64,000 nt of DNA, taken from Microvirga solisilvae (GTDB lineage Bacteria > Pseudomonadota > Alphaproteobacteria > Rhizobiales > Beijerinckiaceae). Numbering within the stretch: the stretch's first letter is position 1; the number at the start of each line of letters is the position of its first letter. The notes below the pieces were generated by a model, which was given only the letters and a program-made list of their open reading frames with translations, made no database searches and had not been told where the DNA came from. Below, piece after piece: positions 36,931 to 45,278 of this stretch. The DNA is taken from the NCBI RefSeq assembly GCF_022808595.1, contig NZ_JAKUCN010000009.1, positions 1 to 64,000 of the forward strand, in the 5' to 3' direction. The translations under genes and the position numbers were made by a program.

Positions 36931-38247
36931 TCATGCCATCGGAATCCTGATCCGGCATTCCACGCCTGACGGAGCATAGTTCATGTCGACCGAGCCACCG
37001 AGTTCATGCGCGATGCTGCGATCAATGAGCCGCGTCCCAAAACCCTGGCGTTCGGGTTTGCCGACGGATGGTCCGCCCTGCTCCTGCCACTGGATGACGA
37101 GATCCGTATTGTCTGCTTGACGCCATGCAATCAGAATCCGCCCCTGAGAGGTGGAGAGCGCTCCGTATTTCACGGCGTTGGTTGCCAGCTCATGGAACGC
37201 AAGTCCGAGGCTCAGCGCCTGCTGCGGTTTGAGCTTCACAGGCTCGCCTTGAGTTGTGATCCGCTTCTGGTCGACGCCGCCATGCGGACGCAGCTCCGCC
37301 TCCAGCACATCGCTCAGGAATGTGCTTTCCCAATAGCTCTGCGTGAGCAGGTCATGCGTGGCCGAGAGCGCCATCAGACGCGCCATGAAATTGTCTTGGA
37401 ACGCCTCCGGGCTGCGGCTGCTGCGCATAGTCTGGAACGCAAGTGATTGAACCGTCGCCAGGGTGTTCTTGACCCTGTGATTGAGCTCGTTGATCAGAAG
37501 AGTCTGGCGCTCCTCGGCCTTCTTGCGGGCTGTGATATCGAGGCAGGCCCCGATCATGTAGAGAGGCTTTCGCTCGGCATCGTAGACAGGCCGGCTGCGG
37601 TCATAGATCCACCGCTCCTCACCGTCCGGCAACAAGGCTCTGAATTCGTATTCGATCGTGCTGCCGCTCTTGATCGAGTCTTCGATCACGCGCTGCGCAC
37701 GCTCGCGGTCGTCGGGGTGGATGAACGCGACAAATTCTCCCACATTGCGGGGCATGTTCCGAAAGCCCTGGCCAAACACATTGACCATCGCCGGATCCCA
37801 TTCGACGATATCCTTCTGAATATCCCATCGCCATGTACCGGTGCCGGAGGCATCCAGGGCCGCCAGGAGCTTCTCCTGCGCCTCCTTGAGGTTGTCGAGC
37901 GCGCGCCGCATGGAGGTTGCGGCGAGAACCATCAAAAGGGCTCCAACCGTGAAGAAAAGAATCCCGGTCGCATCCGCAGCCGAGATCGGCGAAAAACCAA
38001 GGCTCCCGCTGAGAAAGAAGTACCAGGCGGCCACGATGCTCAGGCCGACGGCAAGAAGGCCGGGCCAGAAGCCGCCGATGACGGCCGCGAGCAGAACGGC
38101 CGGGAACATGGTGATGAACGGAACCGAGTGACCGATGGCGGGCGTCAGAGCAATCCTCGTGGCCGTTGCGACCGCAACGCAGCCGACCGCCATCCCCATC
38201 GCAAGGGCGGAATTAGCTGGGACGAGCTTTGTGTAACGGGTGAGCAC
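36931..38247 (-). CDS. HWE-family sensor histidine kinase with DUF4118 membrane and PAS domains
   Basis: The 438-residue protein has four N-terminal transmembrane helices (about 15-110, DUF4118-like), a PAS domain with PAC tail (about 125-250, GTGTWRWDIQKDIVEWDP, ARKKAEERQ) and an HWE kinase core: phospho-acceptor His in NELNHRVKNTLATVQS near 260, FHELATNAVKYGALS near 345, WQEQGGP and the GFGTRLIDRS ATP lid. HWE kinases are typical of rhizobia and often sense light, redox or general stress. No response regulator is adjacent. The start is a GTG at 38247; an ATG 16 codons later would truncate helix 1. Confidence 0.92.
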   Translation of the reverse strand: MLTRYTKLVPANSALAMGMAVGCVAVATATRIALTPAIGHSVPFITMFPAVLLAAVIGGFWPGLLAVGLSIVAAWYFFLSGSLGFSPISAADATGILFFTVGALLMVLAATSMRRALDNLKEAQEKLLAALDASGTGTWRWDIQKDIVEWDPAMVNVFGQGFRNMPRNVGEFVAFIHPDDRERAQRVIEDSIKSGSTIEYEFRALLPDGEERWIYDRSRPVYDAERKPLYMIGACLDITARKKAEERQTLLINELNHRVKNTLATVQSLAFQTMRSSRSPEAFQDNFMARLMALSATHDLLTQSYWESTFLSDVLEAELRPHGGVDQKRITTQGEPVKLKPQQALSLGLAFHELATNAVKYGALSTSQGRILIAWRQADNTDLVIQWQEQGGPSVGKPERQGFGTRLIDRSIAHELGGSVDMNYAPSGVECRIRIPMA

Positions 38248-38357
38248 GAAGGCGGCTTCGGGGCAGGAGGAATTGAAATCGTTCTATAGAACAAGGGCGC
38301 GGCTCAAGGAAATGAACCCTTAGGTGCAGAAATCTTGTTCAGTGCCCTTCAATTCGA

Positions 38358-38993
38358 TCAGAATGCCACGCGGTCCCAGCATCCGCCGCCGTGACGGAGC
38401 TCCAGACCGGCAAGAAGGCCGCGCACCAGATCCTCGTATTCCTCTTTCGCGGCCACATTCGTGAAGGAGAGTTCCAGAACCCCATAGTCCGACAGGGGCA
38501 CGATGAAGGTCTCAATCGTCATGGGTCCGGAGGGCAGGTTGGCATCGATCCAGGTTGCCGACCACCGCGTCGCCTGCGACGTCAGGGAGGCCAAAGACAC
38601 CGATTGCGCGGGACGTCCCAAAAGATTCTCATAATCCTGCTGCAGCAGGGCGGCATCGCGGCTGGCGAGATCCGCCTGGGGCATTCCCCGCAATTCGCGT
38701 GACGAACGCAGATTCACTGTCAGCTCAGTCTCGGAGGATGCTGACTTCAGCCGCGTCTCCATCCCTGCCATCGCGGCCCGCCATTCCTGCGGCAGGGTGA
38801 GGAAGAAGCATTGATCGGAGGAAGTGCGGCCGGTGACGTGCGTCTGTCCCGATCGAGAATCGAAGCGTGCATGCACACCCTCGTCGAAGCCTGCGGCCGT
38901 GCGGGCAAGGACATTCGTGGCATGGCTCGGCACAGAGGCGCAGAGCATGGCCGCGAGACCCGCGACGCCGGACAAAGCTGCAAGAATTTTCAT
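38358..38993 (-). CDS. hypothetical exported protein
   Basis: The 211-residue protein has a Sec signal peptide (1-25, ending PSHA). The mature part has alternating strands and helices, one Cys near residue 61 (SSDQCFFLTLP) and one near the end (GGGCWDRVAF) that may pair. I recognise no domain. A GGGG tract sits just before the ATG. It is divergent from the lytic transglycosylase gene, 138 bp away. Probably periplasmic; function unknown. Confidence 0.65.
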   Translation of the reverse strand: MKILAALSGVAGLAAMLCASVPSHATNVLARTAAGFDEGVHARFDSRSGQTHVTGRTSSDQCFFLTLPQEWRAAMAGMETRLKSASSETELTVNLRSSRELRGMPQADLASRDAALLQQDYENLLGRPAQSVSLASLTSQATRWSATWIDANLPSGPMTIETFIVPLSDYGVLELSFTNVAAKEEYEDLVRGLLAGLELRHGGGCWDRVAF

Positions 38994-39131
38994 AGCCCCA
39001 ACGATCCTCAGGCCTAGTCTCTCGTAAGAGAAACGCTCCAGAGCCGTGGCGGTTGCGTGGCAGGCGTGGCCTTGAGTTGCCGCCGTTCAACCCTACCTCG
39101 CACAGGAGCGGAACGATTGAGGAGAAAACTC

Positions 39132-39965
39132 ATGCGGGCTTTGATGCGAGCCTCGGTCATTGCAACCTTTCTTCTGGGGGCAGGACAAGCCTCAGCAGCG
39201 ACCTGCCGGGATCCTGCCGGCTTCGACAAATGGCTCGGGGACATTGAGCAGGAAGCGATCGCGCAAGGCATCTCGCCCGCGGCGGTCAAGCAGGCCCTGT
39301 CGGGAGTGACATTCGATCAGAGCATCATCAGGAAAGATCGTGGCCAGGGTGTGTTCAAGCAAAGCTTCGAGCAATTCGCCGGGCGCATGGTCTCCCCGTC
39401 CCGCCTGAAAGGCGGAGCCAACATGCTGAAGAAGCATGCGGGCACGCTCGCACGCATCGAGCAGCGCTACGGCGTGCCGGCTCCCGTGCTCGTCGCGATC
39501 TGGGGATTGGAGACCGATTTCGGTGCGGTGAAGGGCAACCTCCCCGTCATCCGCTCTGTTGCGACGCTCGCCTACGATTGCCGCCGCACGGAGTTTTTCC
39601 AGGCCCATCTCTTCGATGCCCTGCGCATCGTCGACAGGGGTGATCTCACACCCGCCGAAATGCGCGGCGCCTGGGCGGGAGAAATGGGGCAGACGCAGTT
39701 CATGCCCTCGAACTACGTGAAATACGCCGTGGATTTCGACGGCGATGGACGCGCCGATTTGCTTCACAGCTCTGCCGACGTTCTGGCTTCGACGGCCAAT
39801 TATCTCAAAGGTCACGGCTGGGTGAAAGGCGGCGGATGGGAGCCGGGCTCGCAGAATTTTGAGGCGATCCGCGCCTGGAACAAGTCGCAGGTCTATTCGC
39901 GGACCATCGCCTATTACGCCACCAAGCTTGCAGGCGGCGACACATCCGCCTTCCCCACTCAGTAA
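39132..39965 (+). CDS. lytic murein transglycosylase, MltB type
   Basis: The 277-residue enzyme has a signal peptide (1-24, ending ASA) and the MltB/SltB catalytic domain: the catalytic Glu in IWGLETDFGAVKGNLPV near 134, AWAGEMGQTQFMPSNY near 195, and YAVDFDGDGRADL with calcium-type Asp residues. It cleaves the glycan backbone to 1,6-anhydro ends in the periplasm. There is no lipobox, so it is a soluble form. The ATG following GAGGAGAAAACTC is used. A terminator follows. Confidence 0.93.
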   Translation: MRALMRASVIATFLLGAGQASAATCRDPAGFDKWLGDIEQEAIAQGISPAAVKQALSGVTFDQSIIRKDRGQGVFKQSFEQFAGRMVSPSRLKGGANMLKKHAGTLARIEQRYGVPAPVLVAIWGLETDFGAVKGNLPVIRSVATLAYDCRRTEFFQAHLFDALRIVDRGDLTPAEMRGAWAGEMGQTQFMPSNYVKYAVDFDGDGRADLLHSSADVLASTANYLKGHGWVKGGGWEPGSQNFEAIRAWNKSQVYSRTIAYYATKLAGGDTSAFPTQ

Positions 39966-39982
39966 ACGTCCTCATGAAAAGC

Positions 39983-40012
39983 AAGGGCGGGCATGAAGCC
40001 CGCCCTTTTTCT
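39983..40012. terminator. bidirectional terminator
   Basis: Perfect 10-bp stem AAGGGCGGGC-ATGAA-GCCCGCCCTT followed by TTTCTTT. It separates the transglycosylase gene from the convergent TRAP binding-protein gene. Confidence 0.88.
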
Positions 40013-40025
40013 TTATCGCCTTCGA

Positions 40026-41114
40026 TCAGCCCCGTGCGCGGGCGCGGATCATGAAGGTGTCGTAGGCGTATTCGGCCACTTGGAACCAGAGATATTCCTC
40101 GCCGCGGAACGCCTTGTAGCTGTCGTAGATCTTCTTGAAGTCGGGGTTCTTGGCCGAGATCTCATCGTAGATCTCGTTGGCGGCCTTGTAGGCGGCGTCC
40201 ATGATCTCCTGCGAGAACGGGCGCAGCTGCGCGCCGTCGCCGAGAAGCTCGCGAAGCCCTGCCGGATTGCGCGCGTCGTACTTGGCCTGCGTGTCCGCGT
40301 TCACATATCCCGCCGCAGCCTGCATGGCCGCCTGATAGGATTTCGGCAGCTCATTCCATTTCTGCAGGTTGATGAACATGTGGATCGCCGGTCCGCCCTC
40401 CCAGAAGCCCGGATAGTAGTAGTACGGCGCGACCTTGTTCAGACCGAGCTTCTCGTCGTCATAGGGCGCTACCCATTCGGCGGCGTCGATGGTGCCGCGC
40501 TCGAGCGACGGATAGAGATCGCCGCCGGCAATCTGCTGCGGCACGACGCCGAGCTTGCCCATGATCTGGCCCGCAAGACCTGCGATGCGCATCTTCAGGC
40601 CCTTCAGATCGTCGACGGTCTTGATCTCTTTGCGGAACCAGCCGCCCATCTGCGCGCCCGTGTTGCCGGCCACCAGCGCATAGAGATTATGCTTGGCATA
40701 GAACTCGTTGAGCAGCGCATTACCGCCGCCATGATAGAGCCAGGCATTCGTCTGGCGCGAGTTGAGGCCGAACGGCAAATTGGTGCCGATGGCGAAGGTG
40801 GGATCCTTGCCGACATAATAATAAGAACAGGTGTGTCCCATCTCGACCGTGCCGCCCGCGATCGCATCGACAGCCTGCGGCGCACCGACGATCTCGCCCG
40901 GCGCGAAGGCCTGAATCTGGAACTTGCCGTCGGTGGCTTCCGCCACGAGCTTCGCGAAAGTCTCGCCGCCGCCGAAAAGCGTATCCAGCGACTTCGGGAA
41001 GGCCGAGGTCATGCGCCAGCGGATCTCGGGATTGGTCTGTGCAATGGCCGGTTTCGCGATCGCTCCAGCGGTTGCTCCGAGCGTGGCGGCCTTGAGAAAT
41101 GCACGGCGTTTCAT
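40026..41114 (-). CDS. TRAP transporter substrate-binding protein (DctP family)
   Basis: The 362-residue protein has a Tat-type signal (MKRRAFLKAATLGATAGA, cleaved after AIA-Q) and the DctP fold: IRWRMTSAFPKSLDTLFGGGETFAKLV, MRIAGLAGQIMGKLGVVPQQIAGGDLYPSLERGTIDAAEWVAPYDD. The latter stretch, with the ligand Arg and Trp-Val-x-Pro-Tyr, resembles the TakP/2-oxo acid and mannitol-type subgroup. It binds organic acids in the periplasm. No DctQ or DctM membrane subunits lie next to it, so it must work with components encoded elsewhere. An in-frame ATG ten codons upstream would bury the Tat motif and is not preferred. Confidence 0.9.
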   Translation of the reverse strand: MKRRAFLKAATLGATAGAIAKPAIAQTNPEIRWRMTSAFPKSLDTLFGGGETFAKLVAEATDGKFQIQAFAPGEIVGAPQAVDAIAGGTVEMGHTCSYYYVGKDPTFAIGTNLPFGLNSRQTNAWLYHGGGNALLNEFYAKHNLYALVAGNTGAQMGGWFRKEIKTVDDLKGLKMRIAGLAGQIMGKLGVVPQQIAGGDLYPSLERGTIDAAEWVAPYDDEKLGLNKVAPYYYYPGFWEGGPAIHMFINLQKWNELPKSYQAAMQAAAGYVNADTQAKYDARNPAGLRELLGDGAQLRPFSQEIMDAAYKAANEIYDEISAKNPDFKKIYDSYKAFRGEEYLWFQVAEYAYDTFMIRARARG

Positions 41115-41280
41115 GACGTCTCTTTCCGAAAAAGAAGGTTTCAATGCGCCGGAGAGACAGAAAGTTTCAACCGCACGCCCTGAAACGTAAAAAGGAGACG
41201 TCTCTCATAAGGATATCGACATGCGGAGGCAGGTCCCTGTGAGCAGGGACCGCATGCGCTCAGTGCATGGTTAAAGCGAA

Positions 41281-41297
41281 AGGGGAGCCCCTCCCCT
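41281..41297 (-). terminator. terminator of the DUF1328 gene
   Basis: AGGGGAG-CCC-CTCCCCT stem, followed on the minus strand by TTCGCTTT, five bases after the DUF1328 stop. A second hairpin GGTCCCTG-TGAG-CAGGGACC lies at 41232-41251. Confidence 0.6.
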
Positions 41298-41302
41298 GCG
41301 GC

Positions 41303-41476
41303 TTAGAAGATGAGCTGTCCCGCGCTCCAGGCCAAGAGAACGAGGATGATGAAGCCGAGGAGGAACAGGCCGAAGAGAATCTTGGCGATCGTCTTGGCGC
41401 CGGAAGCAACGCCTGTGAATCCCAGCGCGCCCGCGACCAGGGAAACCACCAGAAAGATCAGAGCCCATTTCAGCAT
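41303..41476 (-). CDS. DUF1328 (YtjA-type) small membrane protein
   Basis: The 57-residue product begins [16 protein letters not shown] and has two transmembrane helices separated by [11 protein letters not shown], then [15 protein letters not shown] and a short tail ending GQLIF. This is the complete DUF1328 pattern, a small inner-membrane protein widespread in proteobacteria and often stress-induced; its role is unknown. It is shorter than common ORF cut-offs. Monocistronic. Confidence 0.88.
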   Translation of the reverse strand: MLKWALIFLVVSLVAGALGFTGVASGAKTIAKILFGLFLLGFIILVLLAWSAGQLIF

Positions 41477-41572
41477 CGTGCAAGCCTTGTCGAGAATTGT
41501 TCAGCTTGACCTATAAGCGTGAGAGCTTGGCCTTGGTTCCGCTCCACCGGATTGCCAATCGCCCCCACGAGC

Positions 41573-42664
41573 TCACATGACGACGGTCACTTTATCGGCG
41601 GCGCGTGTCAGGGCCGTATAGAGCCAGCGGCTGCGATGCTCGCGGAAGGCATAGGATTCATCGAAGAGCACGAGATCGTCCCATTGCGAGCCCTGGGCTT
41701 TGTGCACGGTCAGCGCATAGCCGTAAGTGAACTCGTCGGACTCGCGGCGCAGCGCGAAGGGCACCTCCTCTTCCGTACCGAGGAAGAAGGCCTTGTGAAC
41801 CGCCACCTCCACCGACCGGCGGCGCGCATCGTCATCGGGGATCACGTCCATGCGTACGAAATCGTTGCGAATGCCGCGCAGCGCGTGGATGCTCCAGGTG
41901 CCGCCGTTGAGCAGCCCCTTGGTCTTGTCGTTGCGCAGGCACACGAGCTTCTCTCCAGCCGCCGGCATCGGATCGCGATAGCCGTTCAATTCGCGCAGGC
42001 GCGTGTTGTAGAGGCGGCGCGTCTTGTTCAATCCCACGAGCACCTGATCGGCTGCCATGACGGTGGCCGCATCGATCTCGCGGCGGCGGATGATGCGGCT
42101 CTCGCCATAGGTGCCGACATCCAGCCTGCCGCCCTCGCGCACCAGCATGGAGAGATGGATGATGGGGTTGTCCTGCGCCTGCCGATGAACCTCGGTGAGC
42201 ATCACATCGGGCTCGGCCTCGGTGAAGAAGCCGCCTCCCTTGACCGGCGGCAACTGGGCCGGGTCACCCAGCACGAGGACCGGCTTGCCGAAAGAGAGAA
42301 GATCCCGCCCCAGCTCCTCGTCCACCATGGAGCATTCGTCGATGACGATGAGGTCTGATTTCGCCGCCTGGCTCTGCCGGTTGATGACGAATTGCGGCCC
42401 GTTCTCGTCCCCCTCCCGCGAGCGGTAGATCATGGAGTGGATGGTCGACGCATCGACGCAGCCTTTCGTGCGCAGCACGAGCGCCGCCTTGCCCGTATAG
42501 GCCCCGAACGTGACCTCGCCGTCGACACCTTCGGCGATGTGCTTGGCGAGTGTCGTCTTACCGGTGCCTGCATATCCGAACAGGCGGAAGACCGGACGAT
42601 CGCCACGCCGAAGCCAATCGGCGACGGCCTTCAAAGCGGCATCCTGCTGCGGCGACCAGGTCAT
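41573..42664 (-). CDS. RecD-like AAA ATPase / DNA helicase
   Basis: The 363-residue superfamily 1B-type ATPase has Walker A LFGYAGTGKTTLAKH near 33, Walker B LIVIDECSMVDEE near 109, motif III LGDPAQLPPVKGGGFF, and the C-terminal UvrD_C_2 motifs YGYALTVHKAQGSQWDDLVLFDE and RWLYTALTRA. It resembles the helicase core of RecD2 without the N-terminal domains. A 5'-3' DNA helicase role in repair is inferred from the family. The downstream gene in the operon context is unusual: the DMT exporter stop overlaps this start (ATGA at 42661-42664). Confidence 0.9.
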   Translation of the reverse strand: MTWSPQQDAALKAVADWLRRGDRPVFRLFGYAGTGKTTLAKHIAEGVDGEVTFGAYTGKAALVLRTKGCVDASTIHSMIYRSREGDENGPQFVINRQSQAAKSDLIVIDECSMVDEELGRDLLSFGKPVLVLGDPAQLPPVKGGGFFTEAEPDVMLTEVHRQAQDNPIIHLSMLVREGGRLDVGTYGESRIIRRREIDAATVMAADQVLVGLNKTRRLYNTRLRELNGYRDPMPAAGEKLVCLRNDKTKGLLNGGTWSIHALRGIRNDFVRMDVIPDDDARRRSVEVAVHKAFFLGTEEEVPFALRRESDEFTYGYALTVHKAQGSQWDDLVLFDESYAFREHRSRWLYTALTRAADKVTVVM

Positions 42665-43638
42665 GATGTTTTCGCCTCGCGGTTCAGGCTGTAGATGAGG
42701 CCCGCGACGATGCAGCCGCTGCCGAGAAACACATAAGGATCGAGCGCCTCACCATAAAGCTGCCAGCCGACGAAGGCGATCAGCGGGATGCGCAGGAAGT
42801 CGAGCGGCACGACCATGGTGGCATCCCCCCGGCGATAGGCATTGGTCAGGCAGTAATGCGAGAGCAGGCCGCCGAGGCAGATGCCGACGAGCGGCAAAAG
42901 ATGCGCCGGCTCGATCGCGGACCAGAAGACCCGGCTCACGCCGGCGAGATTCATGGGCAGCTGAAGAAGGTTCATGAAAAACAGGATCGAGAAGGTGCTC
43001 TCGGTTTGTGTCAGGCGCTTCGTCATGATGGCGACGAGAGCGAAGGCAAACGCCACTCCCAGCACCAGAAGGCTTGCGGGCTGCAGCGTTTCCGCGCCAG
43101 GGCGCAAAATGATCAGAACGCCTGCAAATCCTAGCAAAACAGCGACGAGACGCCCTCTCGTCAGGCGCTCCTTGAGCAGCGGGATCGCCAGTAATGCGAC
43201 CCATGCAGGCGACGTGAATTCGAGCGCGAAAACGGTTGCGAGCGGCAGCAACGTGAGGCTGAACGCCCAGCCATCGGTGCCTGCGAAATGCAGGACGTTG
43301 CGCGCGAGGTGAAGTGGGAAGCGGCGCGGCTTGAGGCCCGGCCTCAGCTCGGGCTTGAGCCCCGCGAGGACGAGCAGGATCACGATGCCCGCCGCGTTGC
43401 GGATGGCCAGCATCTCGAACACGGAGAATGTGTGCGCAAGCGCACGCACCGCGATGGCGGTGGCCGAGAAGGAGAGGAGCGCGCCACCCATCCAGGCGAC
43501 GACGGCGAGGAGATTGCGATGAGGCAAGACGGACCATGAGGAGCTGATGAACGATCCTCGATACCGCGCCTCACGCACGAGGTGAAGGGTCGAGCGAGAG
43601 GCAGGTTGCCGCGTCCCCGTCGAGATGCCTCTAAGCAT
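42661..43638 (-). CDS. DMT superfamily (EamA) transporter
   Basis: The 325-residue inner-membrane protein has ten predicted helices in two EamA repeats; each repeat ends with the conserved EF.SPAW-type (FALEFTSPAWVALLAIPLLKERLT) or PLDFLRIPLIAFVGWQLYGE segment. Substrate unknown; S-adenosylmethionine, amino-acid or drug efflux are known in the family. The start is placed at the ATG preceded by GGAGTCTGGATCG; another in-frame ATG lies 69 bp upstream. About 45 mostly polar residues precede helix 1 either way, so an even later start cannot be excluded. Coupled to the RecD-like gene through ATGA. Confidence 0.85.
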   Translation of the reverse strand: MLRGISTGTRQPASRSTLHLVREARYRGSFISSSWSVLPHRNLLAVVAWMGGALLSFSATAIAVRALAHTFSVFEMLAIRNAAGIVILLVLAGLKPELRPGLKPRRFPLHLARNVLHFAGTDGWAFSLTLLPLATVFALEFTSPAWVALLAIPLLKERLTRGRLVAVLLGFAGVLIILRPGAETLQPASLLVLGVAFAFALVAIMTKRLTQTESTFSILFFMNLLQLPMNLAGVSRVFWSAIEPAHLLPLVGICLGGLLSHYCLTNAYRRGDATMVVPLDFLRIPLIAFVGWQLYGEALDPYVFLGSGCIVAGLIYSLNREAKTS

Positions 43639-44171
43639 CGATCCAGACTCCACTCTTCTCCCTACGTCACGAGTCGCGCGAGGTGATTCTTGAGTCATCG
43701 GGGGCATGAAGGTGCGTTTCGATCACCTTCGAGGCGGATTTTTCGTGCGGATCACGAAAAAATTTTCGAGCGCCGGAAATCGCTCTCATAGCACCTCCAA
43801 AACTTGTCTCATCTCACTCACGCCAAAGAGGTTTTCGAGATGCGTTCAGCAGCGTCATCAGCAAATGCTCGCCGTCGTCGAAAGAGCCGTAAGTCATTGA
43901 AATTGAATATGTTTCAAGTAGCACATAAAACTACTCTGAAGCATTCGAAGTGATACTTGAAGAGTCCGAAGAAGAGTCATTCCGAGTCGTTTCCAGCGCC
44001 TTCTTGGAAGCTCTGAAAGTGCAAGTTCAGGGACCTATCCAACCAAAAGTATCCACAGAAAAAGTGCGCGTTCTACTTTCTACACTTTCCGTTAATCGGA
44101 ACCCGCTTGGTATAACGACGTTGCCTTGCAAGCGTGACGGTTGCACGCGAAGGCCCTTGAAGGAGGCGGCT
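43639..44171. other. long intergenic region before the histone-like gene
   Basis: This 530-bp stretch is lower in GC than its surroundings and has several AT-rich runs. The only coding candidate I see is the basic micro-ORF at 43840-43953. An AAAGTGCGCG / CACTTTC-type segment at 44060-44090 and GGTATAACG near 44110 could belong to the promoter of the histone-like gene. No palindromic repeat of the families found elsewhere is present. Confidence 0.5.
43840..43953 (+). CDS. possible micro-protein, 37 residues, strongly basic
   Basis: ATG at 43840 follows AAAGAGG with 8-nt spacing. The peptide begins MRSAASSANARRRRKSRKSL and ends KTTLKHSK: about 13 Arg/Lys and two His among 37 residues, no acidic residue. 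It lies 219 bp upstream of the histone H1-like gene, on the same strand. Such composition would bind nucleic acid if expressed. It may be chance; only the ribosome-binding site, composition and location support it. Confidence 0.3.
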   Translation: MRSAASSANARRRRKSRKSLKLNMFQVAHKTTLKHSK

Positions 44172-44756
44172 ATGCCGACAGACAACAAGAACCCGCTGAC
44201 AGCACTGTTCACGGGTGACACGGGTGCATCCCGCACCAAGAAGAAGACCGGAGCGAAGAAGAGCTCCAAGACCAGCGCGAAGAAGGCCAGCACTTCCTCG
44301 GCTCGCAAGAGCACGAAGAAGGCCGGCACGAAGACCGCTGCCAAGAAGACCACGGCCAAGAAGGCTGTGAAGTCTGCTGCTAAGAAGACCACTGCCAAGA
44401 AGGCCGTGAAGTCGACCGCGCGCAAGACCGCTGCCAAGAAGGCTGTGAAGTCGACCGCACGCAAGACCGCCGCCAAGAAGGCTGTGAAGTCTGCTGCTAA
44501 GAAGACCACCGCCAAGAAGGCCGTGAAGTCGACCGCGCGCAAGACGACGGCTCGCAAGCCTGCTGCCCGCAAGACCGCGGCCCGCAGCTCCAGCCGTACC
44601 GCCGTGAAGTCTTCGGCCCGCAAGACGGCTGCCCGTAAGACCACGACGAAGCGCGCTGCCGCCGCTTCGAGCCGCACCTCGGCTACGAAGAAGTCCGGCA
44701 AGGTCGCGAAGCGTTCGACGGCTCGCAAGAGCCCCTCGAAGGCTCGCAAGCGCTAA
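44172..44756 (+). CDS. histone H1-like Lys/Ala-rich DNA-binding protein
   Basis: The 194-residue protein has a short unique N-terminus (MPTDNKNPLTALFTGDTG) and from residue 20 on consists almost only of Lys, Ala, Thr, Ser and Arg, in AKK/ARK/KKAVKS motifs like the C-terminal tail of eukaryotic histone H1 and of bacterial Hc1/Hc2, AlgP and BpH1 proteins. The first two thirds are Lys-rich and the last third shifts to Arg (TARKTTARKPAARKTAARSSSR). Expected to be unstructured and to condense DNA in the nucleoid or tune expression. AAGGAGG precedes the ATG. Length probably varies among strains because of the internal 39-bp repeats. Confidence 0.9.
   Translation: MPTDNKNPLTALFTGDTGASRTKKKTGAKKSSKTSAKKASTSSARKSTKKAGTKTAAKKTTAKKAVKSAAKKTTAKKAVKSTARKTAAKKAVKSTARKTAAKKAVKSAAKKTTAKKAVKSTARKTTARKPAARKTAARSSSRTAVKSSARKTAARKTTTKRAAAASSRTSATKKSGKVAKRSTARKSPSKARKR
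44337..44531 (+). repeat. five tandem 39-bp units inside the histone-like gene
   Basis: Residues 56-120 are five 13-residue units: AAKKTTAKKAVKS, the same again, TARKTAAKKAVKS twice, then AAKKTTAKKAVKS. At DNA level the units are nearly identical, including synonymous positions, so they arose by recent in-frame duplication. Confidence 0.9.
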
Positions 44757-44813
44757 AGCCTAGCATGCCCCATGCGCCGGTCCGGACCTGTCCTGATCGG
44801 CGCATGGGCATAA

Positions 44814-44849
44814 AAAATCGCCCGGTGAAAACCGGGCGATTTTCTTTTT
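44814..44849. terminator. bidirectional terminator after the histone-like gene
   Basis: Perfect 13-bp stem AAAATCGCCCGGT-GAAA-ACCGGGCGATTTT followed by CTTTTT on the plus strand and preceded by AA runs on the minus side, serving both the histone-like gene and the convergent PRC-barrel gene. Confidence 0.92.
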
Positions 44850-44867
44850 GGAATGGCCTGATGCCGT

Positions 44868-45278
44868 TTATCGGCCGGAGCTCATGGGATCGCTTTCGCC
44901 CCAATACGGAGTGGCGTTGTAGTAGCGGTGAACATGCTCTTCCCATTCCCGGTCGTAGGAGGCGTCATGGCCCTCGGCCGTGCGGCGGGGGGCTCCGCGC
45001 AGCTGATCCTCCGACAGGTTGAGCTCGTAGGCATCGAGCTCGGTATTGTACTTCAGGACGCTCCAGGGGAGCGTGTAGTATTCCTCGCCAAGACCCATGA
45101 AGCCGCCGAAGCTCATCACGGCATAGGCAACCTTGCCGGAGCGCTTCTCGATCATCACGCGTTCGATCGTACCGATTTTCTCGCCGTCAGAACGGCGGAC
45201 CGGGGTGCCTTCCACCTTGTCGCTGGCGATCAGGTTGTGGGTCTCGCGAACGTCGCTGCTCTGTACATTCGTCTCCAT
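44868..45278 (-). CDS. PRC-barrel domain protein
   Basis: The 136-residue protein has a PRC-barrel at about 14-85 (LIASDKVEGTPVRRSDGEKIGTIERVMIEKRSGKVAYAVMSFGGFMGLGEEYYTLPW) and an acidic C-terminal tail. PRC-barrel proteins of this size are common in rhizobia, often several per genome, and are linked to stress or membrane surface functions without a defined reaction. The ATG after GGGAGTGAGAGA is used. It is divergent from the SDR gene. Confidence 0.88.
   Translation of the reverse strand: METNVQSSDVRETHNLIASDKVEGTPVRRSDGEKIGTIERVMIEKRSGKVAYAVMSFGGFMGLGEEYYTLPWSVLKYNTELDAYELNLSEDQLRGAPRRTAEGHDASYDREWEEHVHRYYNATPYWGESDPMSSGR

Noticed and set aside
44337..44531. Tandem 39-bp repeats as a possible CRISPR-like or origin iteron array
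   Set aside because: Units are contiguous, in frame and encode AKK/VKS motifs of the histone-like protein.
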